A stretch of DNA of 64,000 nucleotides, taken from NCBI RefSeq assembly GCF_000317145.1, contig NC_019697.1, forward strand, positions 5,716,886-5,780,885, written 5' to 3'. Source of the DNA: Chamaesiphon minutus PCC 6605 (GTDB lineage: Bacteria > Cyanobacteriota > Cyanobacteriia > Cyanobacteriales > Chamaesiphonaceae). The position numbers were made by a program, and so were the translations under genes. Below are positions 26,624-36,128 of this stretch, one piece after another (within the stretch, counting starts at the first letter, position 1; every line of letters begins with the position of its first letter). The notes beneath the pieces are model-generated. The model was not told the DNA's origin, made no database searches, and saw only the letters and a list, made by a program, of their open reading frames with translations.

Positions 26624-28564
26624 ATGATTTTCACCGAAACAGATCTCCGAGGTGCATATACAATCGAACCGGAAAAACTGGCAGACGATCGCGGCTTTTT
26701 TGCACGGACATGGTGTCAACAAGAATTTAGCGATCGCGGACTCGATCCCAACTTAGTTCAATCGAGTGTTTCTTTCAATCACCACCAGGGAACGCTCCGG
26801 GGAATGCATTTACAACTACCGCCAGCGGCAGAAGTGAAGCTCGTTCGCTGTACGCGGGGTGCGATTTATGATGTCATTGTGGATCTGCGGTTAAATTCGC
26901 CCACCTATTTGCAGTGGACGGGGGTCAAACTGACTGCTGACAACCGTACAGCTTTATATATCCCCCAAGGGTTTGCCCACGGATTTCAAACGCTCGAAGA
27001 CAATACCGAAGTCTTTTATCAGATATCTGAGTTTTATAATCCAGATTTAGCGCGTGGTTTTCGCTGGAACGATCCGATCGTTAAGATTGATTGGCCGATC
27101 GAAGTAACTACAATTTCCGATCGCGATCGATCGTATTCTGACTACATGCCAGAGTCGTTTTCAACATTACAGCTCGATCGGCCGCTCGACATTCAAAGTA
27201 CATCCGCCCTTACCGATCTCGTTCTGGTGGACTCTACTCGATCGATTGGATCGATCGAATTGCATGATTCACCACTAGTTGGTGTAGAGATGTATGAATT
27301 AATTTCTAAACTATATCCAATTTGCCGCAGTATTACAGGTGATGGCGTCCGCAAAACATTACATATTCTCCAGCAATTTATCCCATTAGAACTGCATGAG
27401 GTACCAACAGGTACCGCCGTATTTGATTGGGCTGTGCCCAAAGAGTGGAATATTAATGATGCCTATGTCATCGATCCTCAAGGGCAAAAAGTAATTGACT
27501 TTCAAAAGTCAAATTTACATGTGCTTAATTACAGCATTCCGATCGATACCAAGATGCCGCTGAGTGAATTGAAAGAGCATCTATTTTCCCTGCCAGATCG
27601 ACCGGATTGGATTCCCTACCGGACTTCTTACTATCAAGAAAACTGGGGATTCTGTTTGAGCCACAATGCACTGGAGCAATTACAAGATGGCGAATATAAG
27701 GTGTATATTAATTCCTCCCTAGCACCTGGCTCTCTCACTTATGGAGAGTATTATCTGCCAGGAGCAACCAGCGATGAAATCTTATTTTCCTGCCACATCT
27801 GCCATCCATCTTTGTGTAATGACAACCTATCAGGTATAGGATTGGCAACATTTTTAGCAAAACATCTTGAGGAAAACCCACACCGCTATTCCTATCGATT
27901 TTTATTTGTTCCTGGCACGATCGGCTCGATTACCTGGTTGAGTTTAAATTGCGATCGAGTCGATCGAATCAAACATGGTTTGGTCATATCTGGTGTGGGC
28001 GATCCGGGACGATTAACTTATAAAAAAAGTCGTCGTGGCGATGCCGAAATCGATCGAGCCGTTGCCCATATCTTACAACATTCGGGACGAGAATACGCGA
28101 TCGAAGATTTTTTCCCCTATGGCTATGACGAACGCCAGTATTGTTCGCCAGGATTTAACTTACCAGTCGGTAGCCTGACGAGAACGCCATTCAATCGTTA
28201 TCCCGAATACCATACCTCAGCCGATAATCTCGATTTTATTCAGCAGACAGCTTTAGCTGATTCGTTAGAACAATATCTCGCTGTTATCGACATTTTGGAA
28301 AACAATTACACTTATCTCAATACCAATCCCCACTGCGAACCCCAACTGGGTAAACGGGGACTGTATGGCAACTTTGGGGGCAAGAAAAGTACCAAGACTA
28401 GGGAAATGGCGATGCTGTGGGTGCTTAATTTAGCCGATGGGGGCAACTCGCTATTAGAAATTGCCGATCGTGCTAATCTGCCATTTTCTGTGCTTCACGA
28501 AGCTGCTGTCGATTTAGTCGCGAGCGGACTATTATCAGAAATCAAACCAACCCTAACTAAGTAG
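26624..28564 (+). CDS. Fusion: RmlC-like NDP-sugar 3,5-epimerase + DUF4910 (M28-like) domain
   Basis: Residues 1-180 are an RmlC-type cupin: RGFFARTWCQQEF, SFNHHQGTLRGMHLQ with the catalytic His, YIPQGFAHGFQTL, and YNPDLARGFRWNDP. After a linker (about 180-215), residues 215-645 are DUF4910, seen in ELISKLYPICRSITGDGVRKT, the metal-site-like FSCHICHPSLCNDNLSGIG and a terminal winged-helix segment. DUF4910 has an aminopeptidase-like fold; its biological role is not established. In other bacteria the two are usually separate genes in similar clusters. rfbF starts 7 bp downstream. The frame runs through the junction without a stop, so the fusion is read directly from the sequence. Confidence 0.9.
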   Translation: MIFTETDLRGAYTIEPEKLADDRGFFARTWCQQEFSDRGLDPNLVQSSVSFNHHQGTLRGMHLQLPPAAEVKLVRCTRGAIYDVIVDLRLNSPTYLQWTGVKLTADNRTALYIPQGFAHGFQTLEDNTEVFYQISEFYNPDLARGFRWNDPIVKIDWPIEVTTISDRDRSYSDYMPESFSTLQLDRPLDIQSTSALTDLVLVDSTRSIGSIELHDSPLVGVEMYELISKLYPICRSITGDGVRKTLHILQQFIPLELHEVPTGTAVFDWAVPKEWNINDAYVIDPQGQKVIDFQKSNLHVLNYSIPIDTKMPLSELKEHLFSLPDRPDWIPYRTSYYQENWGFCLSHNALEQLQDGEYKVYINSSLAPGSLTYGEYYLPGATSDEILFSCHICHPSLCNDNLSGIGLATFLAKHLEENPHRYSYRFLFVPGTIGSITWLSLNCDRVDRIKHGLVISGVGDPGRLTYKKSRRGDAEIDRAVAHILQHSGREYAIEDFFPYGYDERQYCSPGFNLPVGSLTRTPFNRYPEYHTSADNLDFIQQTALADSLEQYLAVIDILENNYTYLNTNPHCEPQLGKRGLYGNFGGKKSTKTREMAMLWVLNLADGGNSLLEIADRANLPFSVLHEAAVDLVASGLLSEIKPTLTK

Positions 28565-28571
28565 CACTATT

Positions 28572-29459
28572 ATGAAAGTCGTTCTATTTTGCGGTGGACT
28601 AGGAACTCGATTGAGAGAGTATTCTGAGACAATTCCCAAACCGATGGTGGAAATTGGTTATCGACCGATTATCTGGCATTTGATGCGCTATTATGCCCAC
28701 TTTGGTCACAAGGATTTTATTCTTTGCTTAGGCTATCGGGGCGATTATATTAGAAACTATTTTATCAACTACAATGAGTGCTTGTCTAATGATTTCGTGC
28801 TTTCTCAAGGTGGCCGAAACATTCAATTATATAATAATGACATCGAAGATTGGACGATTACTTTTGTCGATACTGGATTAAACACAAATATCGGGCAAAG
28901 ACTAGTTGCGGTCAAAAGTTATCTCCAAGATGATAATGTTTTCCTGGCTAATTATGCTGATGGACTCAGCGATCTCGACCTGAATCTCTATCTCGATCGC
29001 TTCTACAAACAGGATAAAATTGCTAGTTTCTTGTGCGTTCAACCATCCCAATCTTTTCATGTTGTATCGGTAGATAATGATTCTCTCGTCCAGAGCATCG
29101 AGCCAGCGACAGATGCCAATCTTTGGATTAACGGTGGTTTCTTTGCCTTGAAAAAAGAGATATTTGATTATATTAAACCTGGTGAAGAATTAGTAATCGA
29201 ACCTTTTCAGCGGCTCATCGATCGCAAACAACTGATCGGTTATCGAAATCCTGGTTTCTGGGCTTGTATGGATACACTCAAAGAAAAAATTACATTTGAC
29301 GAAATGTATGCCAAAGGGGAAATGCCCTGGAATGTTTGGAATACTTCAGATAAGATCCACTCACATCAAATATTAAAAGGTGGCGTTCCTGGATTCAGGC
29401 ATGAAAAGCTAGCGATGGGAGTGGGAGAAAAAGATCCACAAACAGAAAGTTATACCTAA
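28572..29459 (+). CDS. rfbF: Glucose-1-phosphate cytidylyltransferase
   Basis: RfbF makes CDP-glucose from CTP and glucose-1-phosphate. The nucleotide motif is LFCGGLGTRLREYSETIPKP, followed by PMVEIGYRPIIWHLMRYYAHFG. CLGYRGDYIRNYF, TGLNTNIGQRL and ANYADGLSDLD (metal-binding Asp) are typical of RfbF rather than of RmlA. At 295 residues it is about 35-40 residues longer than the enteric enzyme, with the extra at the C-terminus (from about residue 260). It supplies the substrate of RfbG, which is encoded five genes upstream in this cluster. Confidence 0.95.
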   Translation: MKVVLFCGGLGTRLREYSETIPKPMVEIGYRPIIWHLMRYYAHFGHKDFILCLGYRGDYIRNYFINYNECLSNDFVLSQGGRNIQLYNNDIEDWTITFVDTGLNTNIGQRLVAVKSYLQDDNVFLANYADGLSDLDLNLYLDRFYKQDKIASFLCVQPSQSFHVVSVDNDSLVQSIEPATDANLWINGGFFALKKEIFDYIKPGEELVIEPFQRLIDRKQLIGYRNPGFWACMDTLKEKITFDEMYAKGEMPWNVWNTSDKIHSHQILKGGVPGFRHEKLAMGVGEKDPQTESYT

Positions 29460-29484
29460 AATTAGCAAGAAAAAGTTACAACTT

Positions 29485-30135
29485 ATGTTTAAATTCAAAT
29501 TCGGTGATGGCGATGCGCTTGGGCAAGTTTTGTGTATTGGCGCACATAGCGATGATATTGAGATCGGCTGCGGCGGTACTCTGCTGAAACTAATCGATTT
29601 ATATCCCAATTTGACTATTTACTGGGTGGTCTTAGGAGCTAGCGGTCAACGAGAGCAGGAAGCTGTTGCTAGTGCTCATAAGTTAATGAAAGATATTAAG
29701 CACAAGCATGTTACTGTCAAAGGCTTTCGTGATGGTTTTTTTCCCTATCAGGGGATGGAGATCAAGGAGTACTTTGAGAAACTCAAACATGAAGTTGCAC
29801 CCGACTTAATTCTGACCCACTATCGCGACGATCGCCACCAAGATCATCGATCGATTTCTGACTTGACCTGGAATACATTTAGAGACCACCTAATTTGGGA
29901 ATATGAAATTCCTAAATATGATGGCGATTTAGGTTCTCCAAATATTTTTGTCCATCTTGATGAAGTAATCTGTCGCCGCAAGATCGACCATTTATTCGAA
30001 CACTTTGGAACTCAGTCTAATAAAGTTTGGTTTACAGAAGATACTTTTTCCTCAATTTTAAGAATGCGGGGCATCGAGTCCAATGCGCCCGATCGATATG
30101 CCGAGGCTTTCTATTGTCGCAAGGTAGTTATTTAA
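29485..30135 (+). CDS. PIG-L family deacetylase
   Basis: A 216-residue LmbE/PIG-L protein, a zinc hydrolase family that removes N-acetyl groups from sugars. The metal motif GAHSDDIEIGCGGTLL is near residue 15-30 and HYRDDRHQDHRS near residue 112-123 supplies the third ligand. Other blocks are sparse, as is normal. PIG-L genes of this type accompany rfbF/rfbG, C-methyltransferase and DUF4910 genes in many bacteria, so a deacetylated amino sugar or another ester/amide substrate of the same glycan is likely. It starts 25 bp after rfbF. Confidence 0.88.
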   Translation: MFKFKFGDGDALGQVLCIGAHSDDIEIGCGGTLLKLIDLYPNLTIYWVVLGASGQREQEAVASAHKLMKDIKHKHVTVKGFRDGFFPYQGMEIKEYFEKLKHEVAPDLILTHYRDDRHQDHRSISDLTWNTFRDHLIWEYEIPKYDGDLGSPNIFVHLDEVICRRKIDHLFEHFGTQSNKVWFTEDTFSSILRMRGIESNAPDRYAEAFYCRKVVI

Positions 30136-30262
30136 ACAGTCGATCGTCGATCGCGTATCACCAGAGGCTTGGCTGTGCCAATGCCGAGCATCTCGTAGAG
30201 AGGTTTTTAGAATGGGGATTTAAATACCTAATTTTTGTTAATTACCAAATTATTAATTATTA

Positions 30263-30997
30263 ATGATGTCAGTATTTGCCGATCGAGTGGTAGTAATTAC
30301 AGGTGCTAGTAGCGGCATTGGTAAAGCGATCGCACTGACACTGATCGATCGAGGAGCAACAGTATGTTTAATTGGCCGAGATTTAGACAGATTAAAAACG
30401 GCGACTGCATCTATCTCAGCACACAAATCTCGGATTTTTTACGATCGAGCAGACTTACTAGTAGATGAAGATATCCATAGATCGATCGAAACTATTAAAT
30501 CGACACACGAACGCATTGATGTCCTAATTCACAGTGCTGGTGAGATCTTACTCGGCAATCTAGACACAGCCCCGATCGCAGATTTCGATCGACAATATCG
30601 GCTCAATGTTCGCGCGCCCTATCTCCTGACTCAAAAACTTTTACCTTTACTCAAAGCTAGTCAAGGGCAAATTGTGTTTATCAATTCCAGCGTTTGTCAG
30701 AATGCCAAAGCCGGAATCGGACAATATACGGCGACAAAACAGGCTTTGAAAGCCATTGCCGATTGTCTGAGGGCAGAAGTCAATGTTGACGGTGTTCGAG
30801 TTGTCAGTTTTTATGTCGGGCAGACTGCGACCCCCATGCAAGCAGCCCTGTATGCTACAGCAGGTAAATTATACCAACCCGATCGACTGCTCCAGCCACA
30901 AGACATTGCTGACACCGTACTTCACACCATCAGCTTGTCGCCAACGGCTGAGGTTACAGATGTTTACATTAGACCATTAACAGTAGACTCCCGATGA
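30263..30997 (+). CDS. Short-chain dehydrogenase/reductase in sugar cluster
   Basis: A classical SDR of 244 residues with the cofactor motif [12 protein letters not shown], an HSAG variant of NNAG, catalytic Ser in FINSSVC and Tyr-Lys in YTATK. No feature fixes its substrate. As the last gene of the run from 23125, and with a 4-keto sugar being made upstream, a 4-ketoreductase acting on the CDP-sugar is an attractive reading, although most 4-ketoreductases are extended SDRs. It could also be an unrelated fatty-acid or general SDR; the 127-bp gap makes cotranscription less certain. Confidence 0.83.
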   Translation: MMSVFADRVVVITGASSGIGKAIALTLIDRGATVCLIGRDLDRLKTATASISAHKSRIFYDRADLLVDEDIHRSIETIKSTHERIDVLIHSAGEILLGNLDTAPIADFDRQYRLNVRAPYLLTQKLLPLLKASQGQIVFINSSVCQNAKAGIGQYTATKQALKAIADCLRAEVNVDGVRVVSFYVGQTATPMQAALYATAGKLYQPDRLLQPQDIADTVLHTISLSPTAEVTDVYIRPLTVDSR

Positions 30998-31186
30998 TGA
31001 GAGTCGAGCCGTTATCTCATAATTTGAGAGATGTGTTGTGGTTAAATAGTAGAAGTTTTCGTTTGCATAGCGTTTCCCTTAGAGAATCGGGTTCGATCGG
31101 TACGCTTTAAGTTGAGATTACAGATGACATTATCCAGCTAACAGGATAACTAAAATTCTACATTCTACCCCTTATTTCTCAATATC

Positions 31187-32338
31187 GTGAACTTGCGCCT
31201 TTTAATTCCATTTTTTGACCCAACAGTAAAAGACTGGTCGTTAACAGCGCGCTTGATGCGGTGGTTAACTTTTCTGTGGATTGCGATCGGTATTCTCGTA
31301 TTGTTTTCAGCTTCCTACTATCATGGGGAAATTGAAAAAAAAGATGGCTTTTTTTATTTCAATCGCCAAATCTTTTATATAATTATTAGCTTAGTTATTT
31401 TTAATGCTACCGTTCATACACCACTCCGCAGAATCCTCAAAATTGCTCCCTGGTTTTTATTGATAACTCTGGCTTTACTGTGGTTGACTGTTTTGACTGG
31501 AATGGGTCAAAACACTATGGGGGCAACTCGGTGGATTGCGCTCGGCCCAATCCAGATTCAACCATCAGAACTAATTAAACCCTTATTAGTATTACAAGGA
31601 GCGAAACTTTTTGGGAAGTGGGAGCAGCATCCGATGAAGGTCAAAGCTACCTGGTTGGGGATATTTGTTCTCGTCTTATTCGCGATTTTAAGACAACCAA
31701 ATCTTAGCACTACATCTCTGTGTGGTTTGGGTTTGTGGTCGATCGCGTTTGCAGCAGGCTTACCACTGCGATATCTCGCCGGAACGGCGGCTGGAGGGGC
31801 GATGGTAGCGGGAATCAGCTTGATGATGCACTCCTATCAACGAGCGCGAATGCTCTCGTTTATCGATCCGTGGGCAGATCGTCAGGGCAATGGCTTTCAA
31901 TTAGTACAAAGTCTACTCGCGATCGGATCTGGTGGCTTGTGGGGCAATGGATTTGGGCTATCACAGCAAAAGCTCGACTATTTACCGATTCAGGATACTG
32001 ACTTTATCTTCTCGGTGTTTGCTGAGGAATTTGGACTCGTGGGTAGCGTGTTATTAGCGATTCTGGTGATGAGTTATGGCACTTTGGGTTTGTTAATTGC
32101 TAGTCGCAGCCATCATCCCGTGCATCAACTAATTGCGGTCGGCTCTACCAGTTTTATCGTCATTCAATCGTTGTTTAATATCGGCGTAGCAACGGGGATG
32201 TTACCAACAACCGGATTACCACTACCGATGTTTAGTTATGGGGGTAGCTCGATGGTAGCGTCAGTAATCCAGTCAGCCCTTCTAATTCGTGTCGCCCGCG
32301 AGTCCGCCGCAGCCAAAGTCATGAGAATGAGGGTGTAG
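31187..32338 (+). CDS. SEDS glycosyltransferase FtsW/RodA family
   Basis: A 383-residue SEDS-family peptidoglycan polymerase with about ten membrane helices. Family signatures are GATRWIALGPIQIQPSEL, GRQGNGFQLVQSLLAIGSGG-like text near 233-255, DTDFIFSVFAEEFGL with the catalytic-type Asp, and GLPLPMFSYGGSSM. It starts at GTG, because no ATG gives a complete N-terminus. FtsW and RodA cannot be cleanly separated by eye: the GLPLP-SYGGSS form is shared. Without neighbouring mre or div genes I lean to FtsW. It acts with a class B penicillin-binding protein at the septum or side wall. Confidence 0.85.
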   Translation: MNLRLLIPFFDPTVKDWSLTARLMRWLTFLWIAIGILVLFSASYYHGEIEKKDGFFYFNRQIFYIIISLVIFNATVHTPLRRILKIAPWFLLITLALLWLTVLTGMGQNTMGATRWIALGPIQIQPSELIKPLLVLQGAKLFGKWEQHPMKVKATWLGIFVLVLFAILRQPNLSTTSLCGLGLWSIAFAAGLPLRYLAGTAAGGAMVAGISLMMHSYQRARMLSFIDPWADRQGNGFQLVQSLLAIGSGGLWGNGFGLSQQKLDYLPIQDTDFIFSVFAEEFGLVGSVLLAILVMSYGTLGLLIASRSHHPVHQLIAVGSTSFIVIQSLFNIGVATGMLPTTGLPLPMFSYGGSSMVASVIQSALLIRVARESAAAKVMRMRV

Positions 32339-32340
32339 AT

Positions 32341-32388
32341 GGATTGCAGATTGCAGATTGCAGATTGCAGATTGCGGATTGTAGATTA
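32341..32388. repeat. GATTGCA heptad array after the SEDS gene
   Basis: About five to six units of GATTGCA (later GATTGCG and GATTGTA) run from 3 bp after the stop codon. An ORF through this array exists only because the repeat has no stop in that frame, and it was rejected as a gene. Confidence 0.8.
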
Positions 32389-32626
32389 AAGTCTTCCGGT
32401 ACATTTCACCTCCCTACTCTCCCAACTCGCCTCTCCCTGTCTTGTCTTGACGAAGTTATCTGCTCCTCCACTCTTGTGCCTAATTCGTCGCTGTCTCGCT
32501 TCTACGATCGGGGAAACCGACGCCTTGCGAGCCGCAACTCCCAACTCTTAACTAAATCAGTCATTTATACGGTGATTAATTTTACAATTTGATGTATCGT
32601 CTACTGGGTCAGAGAGTAATTTCACC

Positions 32627-34039
32627 ATGCCCCAAATCATCAAAGCTCAACCACCGCTACCATTTATACCGCCGAAGTTGAATCTAGTGGTGTTGCGATT
32701 AGTCACTTGGGTATTGCCATATTGGTTAAAACACAAACTGCACATTGTCGATATCGATGTTACAGATATCGATCGATTGGTGGAAGTATATAAACAGTCA
32801 CAGATGGGCAGATTGCGCATGGTGATGGCATTTCGGCATCCTAGCACCGATGACTCATTTTGCTTGGGGTATCTATTGACAAGCATTTTACCTGCGGCGG
32901 CGAGAAGACACCGCATCGCACTTACATCGCCAGTATTCGCTCACTTTGTTTACGATCGTGGCATCCCTCGGTGGGCGGGCAAGATTGTCGGTTGGTTGTA
33001 TCCGCGATTGGGTGGAATTCCGATCCATCGCGGTAAAGCCGATCGATTGGGTATGATGACGGCTAGAGACTTACTCGTCAATAGTCAAATGCCGCTAGCG
33101 ATCGCGCCAGAAGGCGGCACGAATGGACACAGCGAACTTGTTAGTCCGTTAGAGCCAGGAGCCGCCCAAATTGGATTTTGGGCGTTAGAGGATTTAGTAG
33201 CGGCGGGGAGAGAGGAAGATGTTTTGGTCGTGCCGATCGGGATTCAATACTACTATCTAAATGAGCCGTGGGAGAAGCTCGAAGAAACGATCCATCAGTT
33301 AGAGCGCGAATGTGGTTTGACAGTCTCTCGTCACGATACGATTGTGGCAATTCGTCAAAGTGATGGACGACCGTTACGCAAGTTGCTATATGACAGGTTT
33401 TATCGACTCAGCCAGCATTTGCTCTACCAAATGGAGAATTTTTACGCTCAATTTTATCAATATGAGATTCCCGAACGCCCTCCTTTAGAACAAGCAATTT
33501 CGCGAACGGAGATCTCGCAAAGACTGCAAAATCTATTAGATTTTGCCCTGCAAGTATCCGAGAGCTACTTCAATCTAGAACCACAAGGAACTAAAATCGA
33601 TCGCTGTCGGCGGATCGAGCAAGCTGGCTGGGATTGGATTTATCGAGAAGAATTGAACATACCGAATACTTTATCCCCCGTCAGTCGGAAATTAGCCGAT
33701 CGGATTGCCACAGAATCCGATTTACGGATGTGGCACATGCGGATTGTCGAAAATTTCATTGCAGTAACTGGTTCGTATGTCAAAGATCGACCGACGATCG
33801 ATCGATTTGCAGAAATTACATTATTGCTGTGGAATTTGGTCGCTCAGATTAAAGGCGAACAGCCCCGTAATCGCCCAGTTATCGGCGATCGACGCGTACA
33901 AATCACAATCTGCAATCCGATCCCGCTCTCAGATTATTGGGATCGGTATAAAAGCGGTCGCCGCCAAGCCAAACAAGCCACAACCGACCTAACACAAGAA
34001 ATCCAGACATCGATGGAAGGTACTGTCGATCGAGGGTAG
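32627..34039 (+). CDS. PlsC-like lysophospholipid acyltransferase domain protein
   Basis: A 470-residue protein with a PlsC-type acyltransferase domain. The catalytic HX4D box appears as FRHPSTDDSF near residues 69-78, and the lysophospholipid-binding motif as PEGGTNGHSE near residues 161-170. It is longer than PlsC because of an added C-terminal helical region of about 200 residues with no recognised motif (WDWIYREELNIPN). It should acylate lysophosphatidate or a related lipid at the membrane. Similar long forms are common in cyanobacteria. It stands alone in orientation between ftsW/rodA and clcA. Confidence 0.85.
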   Translation: MPQIIKAQPPLPFIPPKLNLVVLRLVTWVLPYWLKHKLHIVDIDVTDIDRLVEVYKQSQMGRLRMVMAFRHPSTDDSFCLGYLLTSILPAAARRHRIALTSPVFAHFVYDRGIPRWAGKIVGWLYPRLGGIPIHRGKADRLGMMTARDLLVNSQMPLAIAPEGGTNGHSELVSPLEPGAAQIGFWALEDLVAAGREEDVLVVPIGIQYYYLNEPWEKLEETIHQLERECGLTVSRHDTIVAIRQSDGRPLRKLLYDRFYRLSQHLLYQMENFYAQFYQYEIPERPPLEQAISRTEISQRLQNLLDFALQVSESYFNLEPQGTKIDRCRRIEQAGWDWIYREELNIPNTLSPVSRKLADRIATESDLRMWHMRIVENFIAVTGSYVKDRPTIDRFAEITLLLWNLVAQIKGEQPRNRPVIGDRRVQITICNPIPLSDYWDRYKSGRRQAKQATTDLTQEIQTSMEGTVDRG

Positions 34040-34153
34040 ATGGGTAGATGGGTGGATAGTTAAGAATACGATTGTCCTGTACTTCTCAACAAGGCGGCGT
34101 CGCAGCCCTATATCCTCTGCCTAAAACCTAAAACCTAAAACCTAAAGCCTAAC
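34034..34153. repeat. Inverted octamer and heptad repeats
   Basis: TGGGTAGA/TGGGTGGA units (reverse complement of the CCCATCCA family) begin at 34034 and overlap the end of the acyltransferase gene. At 34119-34153 a CCTAAAA/CCTAAAG heptad array follows. Confidence 0.65.
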
Positions 34154-34241
34154 TTCCATAATCGATCCCCACTCGATCCAAATAAACATTACAATTTAAT
34201 TAACAATAATTAATCACTTTCTCATATTTCTGGCGTTATCC

Positions 34242-36128
34242 ATGACCGTAATTCCGCCATCTTCAGTGCCCCCCATGGCACCCTTACTCTCGCGCCTGAC
34301 CATCAAACTCAATCGTCTCGATCGCTCTCCCGGTCTAGTAGTAATGCTTCTATCCGTCCTCATTGGCGGCACAGCAGGATTGGGGGTAGTTTTATTTCAT
34401 TACCTGATCGACTCATTCGATAGTTCTTCTCACGCACTGGTTGTCGATAATCTCAAAGGATTACTCCACATTCAGGGAAATTGGCTATTTGCCTTGGTAC
34501 CGATCCTGGGCGGTATTATAGTGGGGATCATGCGGTGGTATTGGCAAGATTTTGGCCCCAACATGAACTCCATGATTGCAGCGACCCAAGAAGGTCGCCA
34601 AGTGAAGCCATGGCGGGGATTGGTGAAGATGGTGGCGGCTTCGGTCTCATTGGGAACCGGAGCTTCCTTGGGACCAGAGGGGCCGAGCGTCGAAATCGGC
34701 GCAAATATGGGGATGTTTTTGGGTCAGATGCTACATGCTTCGCAAGAGCGGCAGCGGTTACTGCTAGGTGCGGGGGCAGCAGCGGGAATTGCAGCCGGAT
34801 TTAATGCCCCGATCGCGGGAGTGTTTTTTGCGCTGGAACTTGTGCTGGGCACCACGTTTGCAACTTCAGCCGTGAGTGTAGTCGTATTAGCGGCGGTAGT
34901 TGCGTCCCTTGTCGCGCAGATCGGCTTGGGTGCTCGACCTGCATTTGCGTTACCAGTATATGAGGTCAAAAGTTTATTCGAGCTACCGCTCTACCTCTTA
35001 TTGGGTGGATTAGCGAGTCTGGTGGCTTTTTCCTATACTCAAACTGTCGATTTTGCTAGAGAAGCTTTTCAGGGGAATGTTAGTTCTTTGTCCTGGTTGG
35101 GTAAAATTCCCCGCTGTTTGACGCCCGTAATTGGTGGTGCGGTCGTTGGAATTGTGGCTATAAAATTCCCACAAGTTACTGGAATTGGCTACGAAACAAT
35201 CGAAGCGATGTTGCAGGACGTGGAATTTTCAATGGTCTTGCTCGTTTCGATTTTGGTAATCAAAATGTTGATGACTGCGGTTAGTTTGGGTAGTGGTTTA
35301 GTAGGGGGATTATTTGCGCCCTCGATGTTTTTGGGAGCAACTTTGGGAGCAATTTATGGCAAATCTTTAGTATTACTGTTTCCGAGTTTGGCGGGACTGA
35401 TTGCAGCTCCACCAGCTTATGCCATGGTGGGCATGGCTGCCGTACTTGCTAGTAGTGCGAGAGCACCTTTGACGTCGATTTTGTTGATGTTCGAGCTGAC
35501 TCGCGACTACAGAATTGTCCTGCCTGTAATGGCTTGCGTGGGTCTGAGTATTTGGGCGATCGAACGGATGAATCCCAAATCAAAAATGCCAGATAAATTG
35601 GATAAATTAGCCTTGAGCGTGCAACCCGATCGCGATTTGGATATTCTCCAAAATTTACACGTCCGCGATGCAATGGATACTCACTATTTACGTTTATCCG
35701 CTCGTTTAGATATTCTGGCTGCTGGGTTAAAATTAACTCAGAATAATTGTCATAGTGCTCTAGTCGTAGACGATCGCGACGAGTTACTCGGAATAATTAC
35801 ACTTCACGATTTGAGTCGGGCAATTTCGCAAGCCGAAGCAGCGTCGCAATCGAGTCGATTAGCGATCGATAATGTCGGCAGTATTTGCACTAAACATCTC
35901 CTGTTTGCCGATATTGACGAACCGATTACCACCGCAATCGATCGGATGAATGCCAGAGGATTGCATCAATTACCCGTGACCGATCGCACTCATCCCGATA
36001 CGATCGTCGGCATTCTTCAACAAGAACGGATCGCTCTAGCCTGTAGTGTGGCGGCTACTCGTCAAGCTTTGAGTAAATATCAGCTCTTACTACCAAAAGT
36101 AGCAGCAACAGTAGAGCAAGCAGTTTAA
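34242..36128 (+). CDS. ClC-type chloride channel/antiporter with CBS domains
   Basis: A 628-residue ClC-family protein. The selectivity filter motif appears as GTGASLGPEGPSVEIG, with the gating Glu in GPEGP, followed by the helical membrane domain (about residues 35-420, including GGAVVGIVAIKFPQVTGIGY and GLVGGLFAPSMFLGA). The C-terminal part (about 470-620) has two CBS domains (LRLSARLDILAAGLKLTQ and PITTAIDRMNARGLHQLPVTD). CBS-bearing forms respond to nucleotides. Exchange versus channel activity would depend on an internal proton Glu that I did not assign. Function is chloride or similar-anion homeostasis. Confidence 0.92.
   Translation: MTVIPPSSVPPMAPLLSRLTIKLNRLDRSPGLVVMLLSVLIGGTAGLGVVLFHYLIDSFDSSSHALVVDNLKGLLHIQGNWLFALVPILGGIIVGIMRWYWQDFGPNMNSMIAATQEGRQVKPWRGLVKMVAASVSLGTGASLGPEGPSVEIGANMGMFLGQMLHASQERQRLLLGAGAAAGIAAGFNAPIAGVFFALELVLGTTFATSAVSVVVLAAVVASLVAQIGLGARPAFALPVYEVKSLFELPLYLLLGGLASLVAFSYTQTVDFAREAFQGNVSSLSWLGKIPRCLTPVIGGAVVGIVAIKFPQVTGIGYETIEAMLQDVEFSMVLLVSILVIKMLMTAVSLGSGLVGGLFAPSMFLGATLGAIYGKSLVLLFPSLAGLIAAPPAYAMVGMAAVLASSARAPLTSILLMFELTRDYRIVLPVMACVGLSIWAIERMNPKSKMPDKLDKLALSVQPDRDLDILQNLHVRDAMDTHYLRLSARLDILAAGLKLTQNNCHSALVVDDRDELLGIITLHDLSRAISQAEAASQSSRLAIDNVGSICTKHLLFADIDEPITTAIDRMNARGLHQLPVTDRTHPDTIVGILQQERIALACSVAATRQALSKYQLLLPKVAATVEQAV

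Noticed and set aside
21751-30997. Defence island or phage
   Set aside because: All genes fit sugar-nucleotide or glycan metabolism; no nuclease, integrase or phage structural gene.
32344-32592. ORF of 82 aa after the SEDS gene
   Set aside because: Its N-terminus is only the translated GATTGCA repeat and there is no Shine-Dalgarno or motif.
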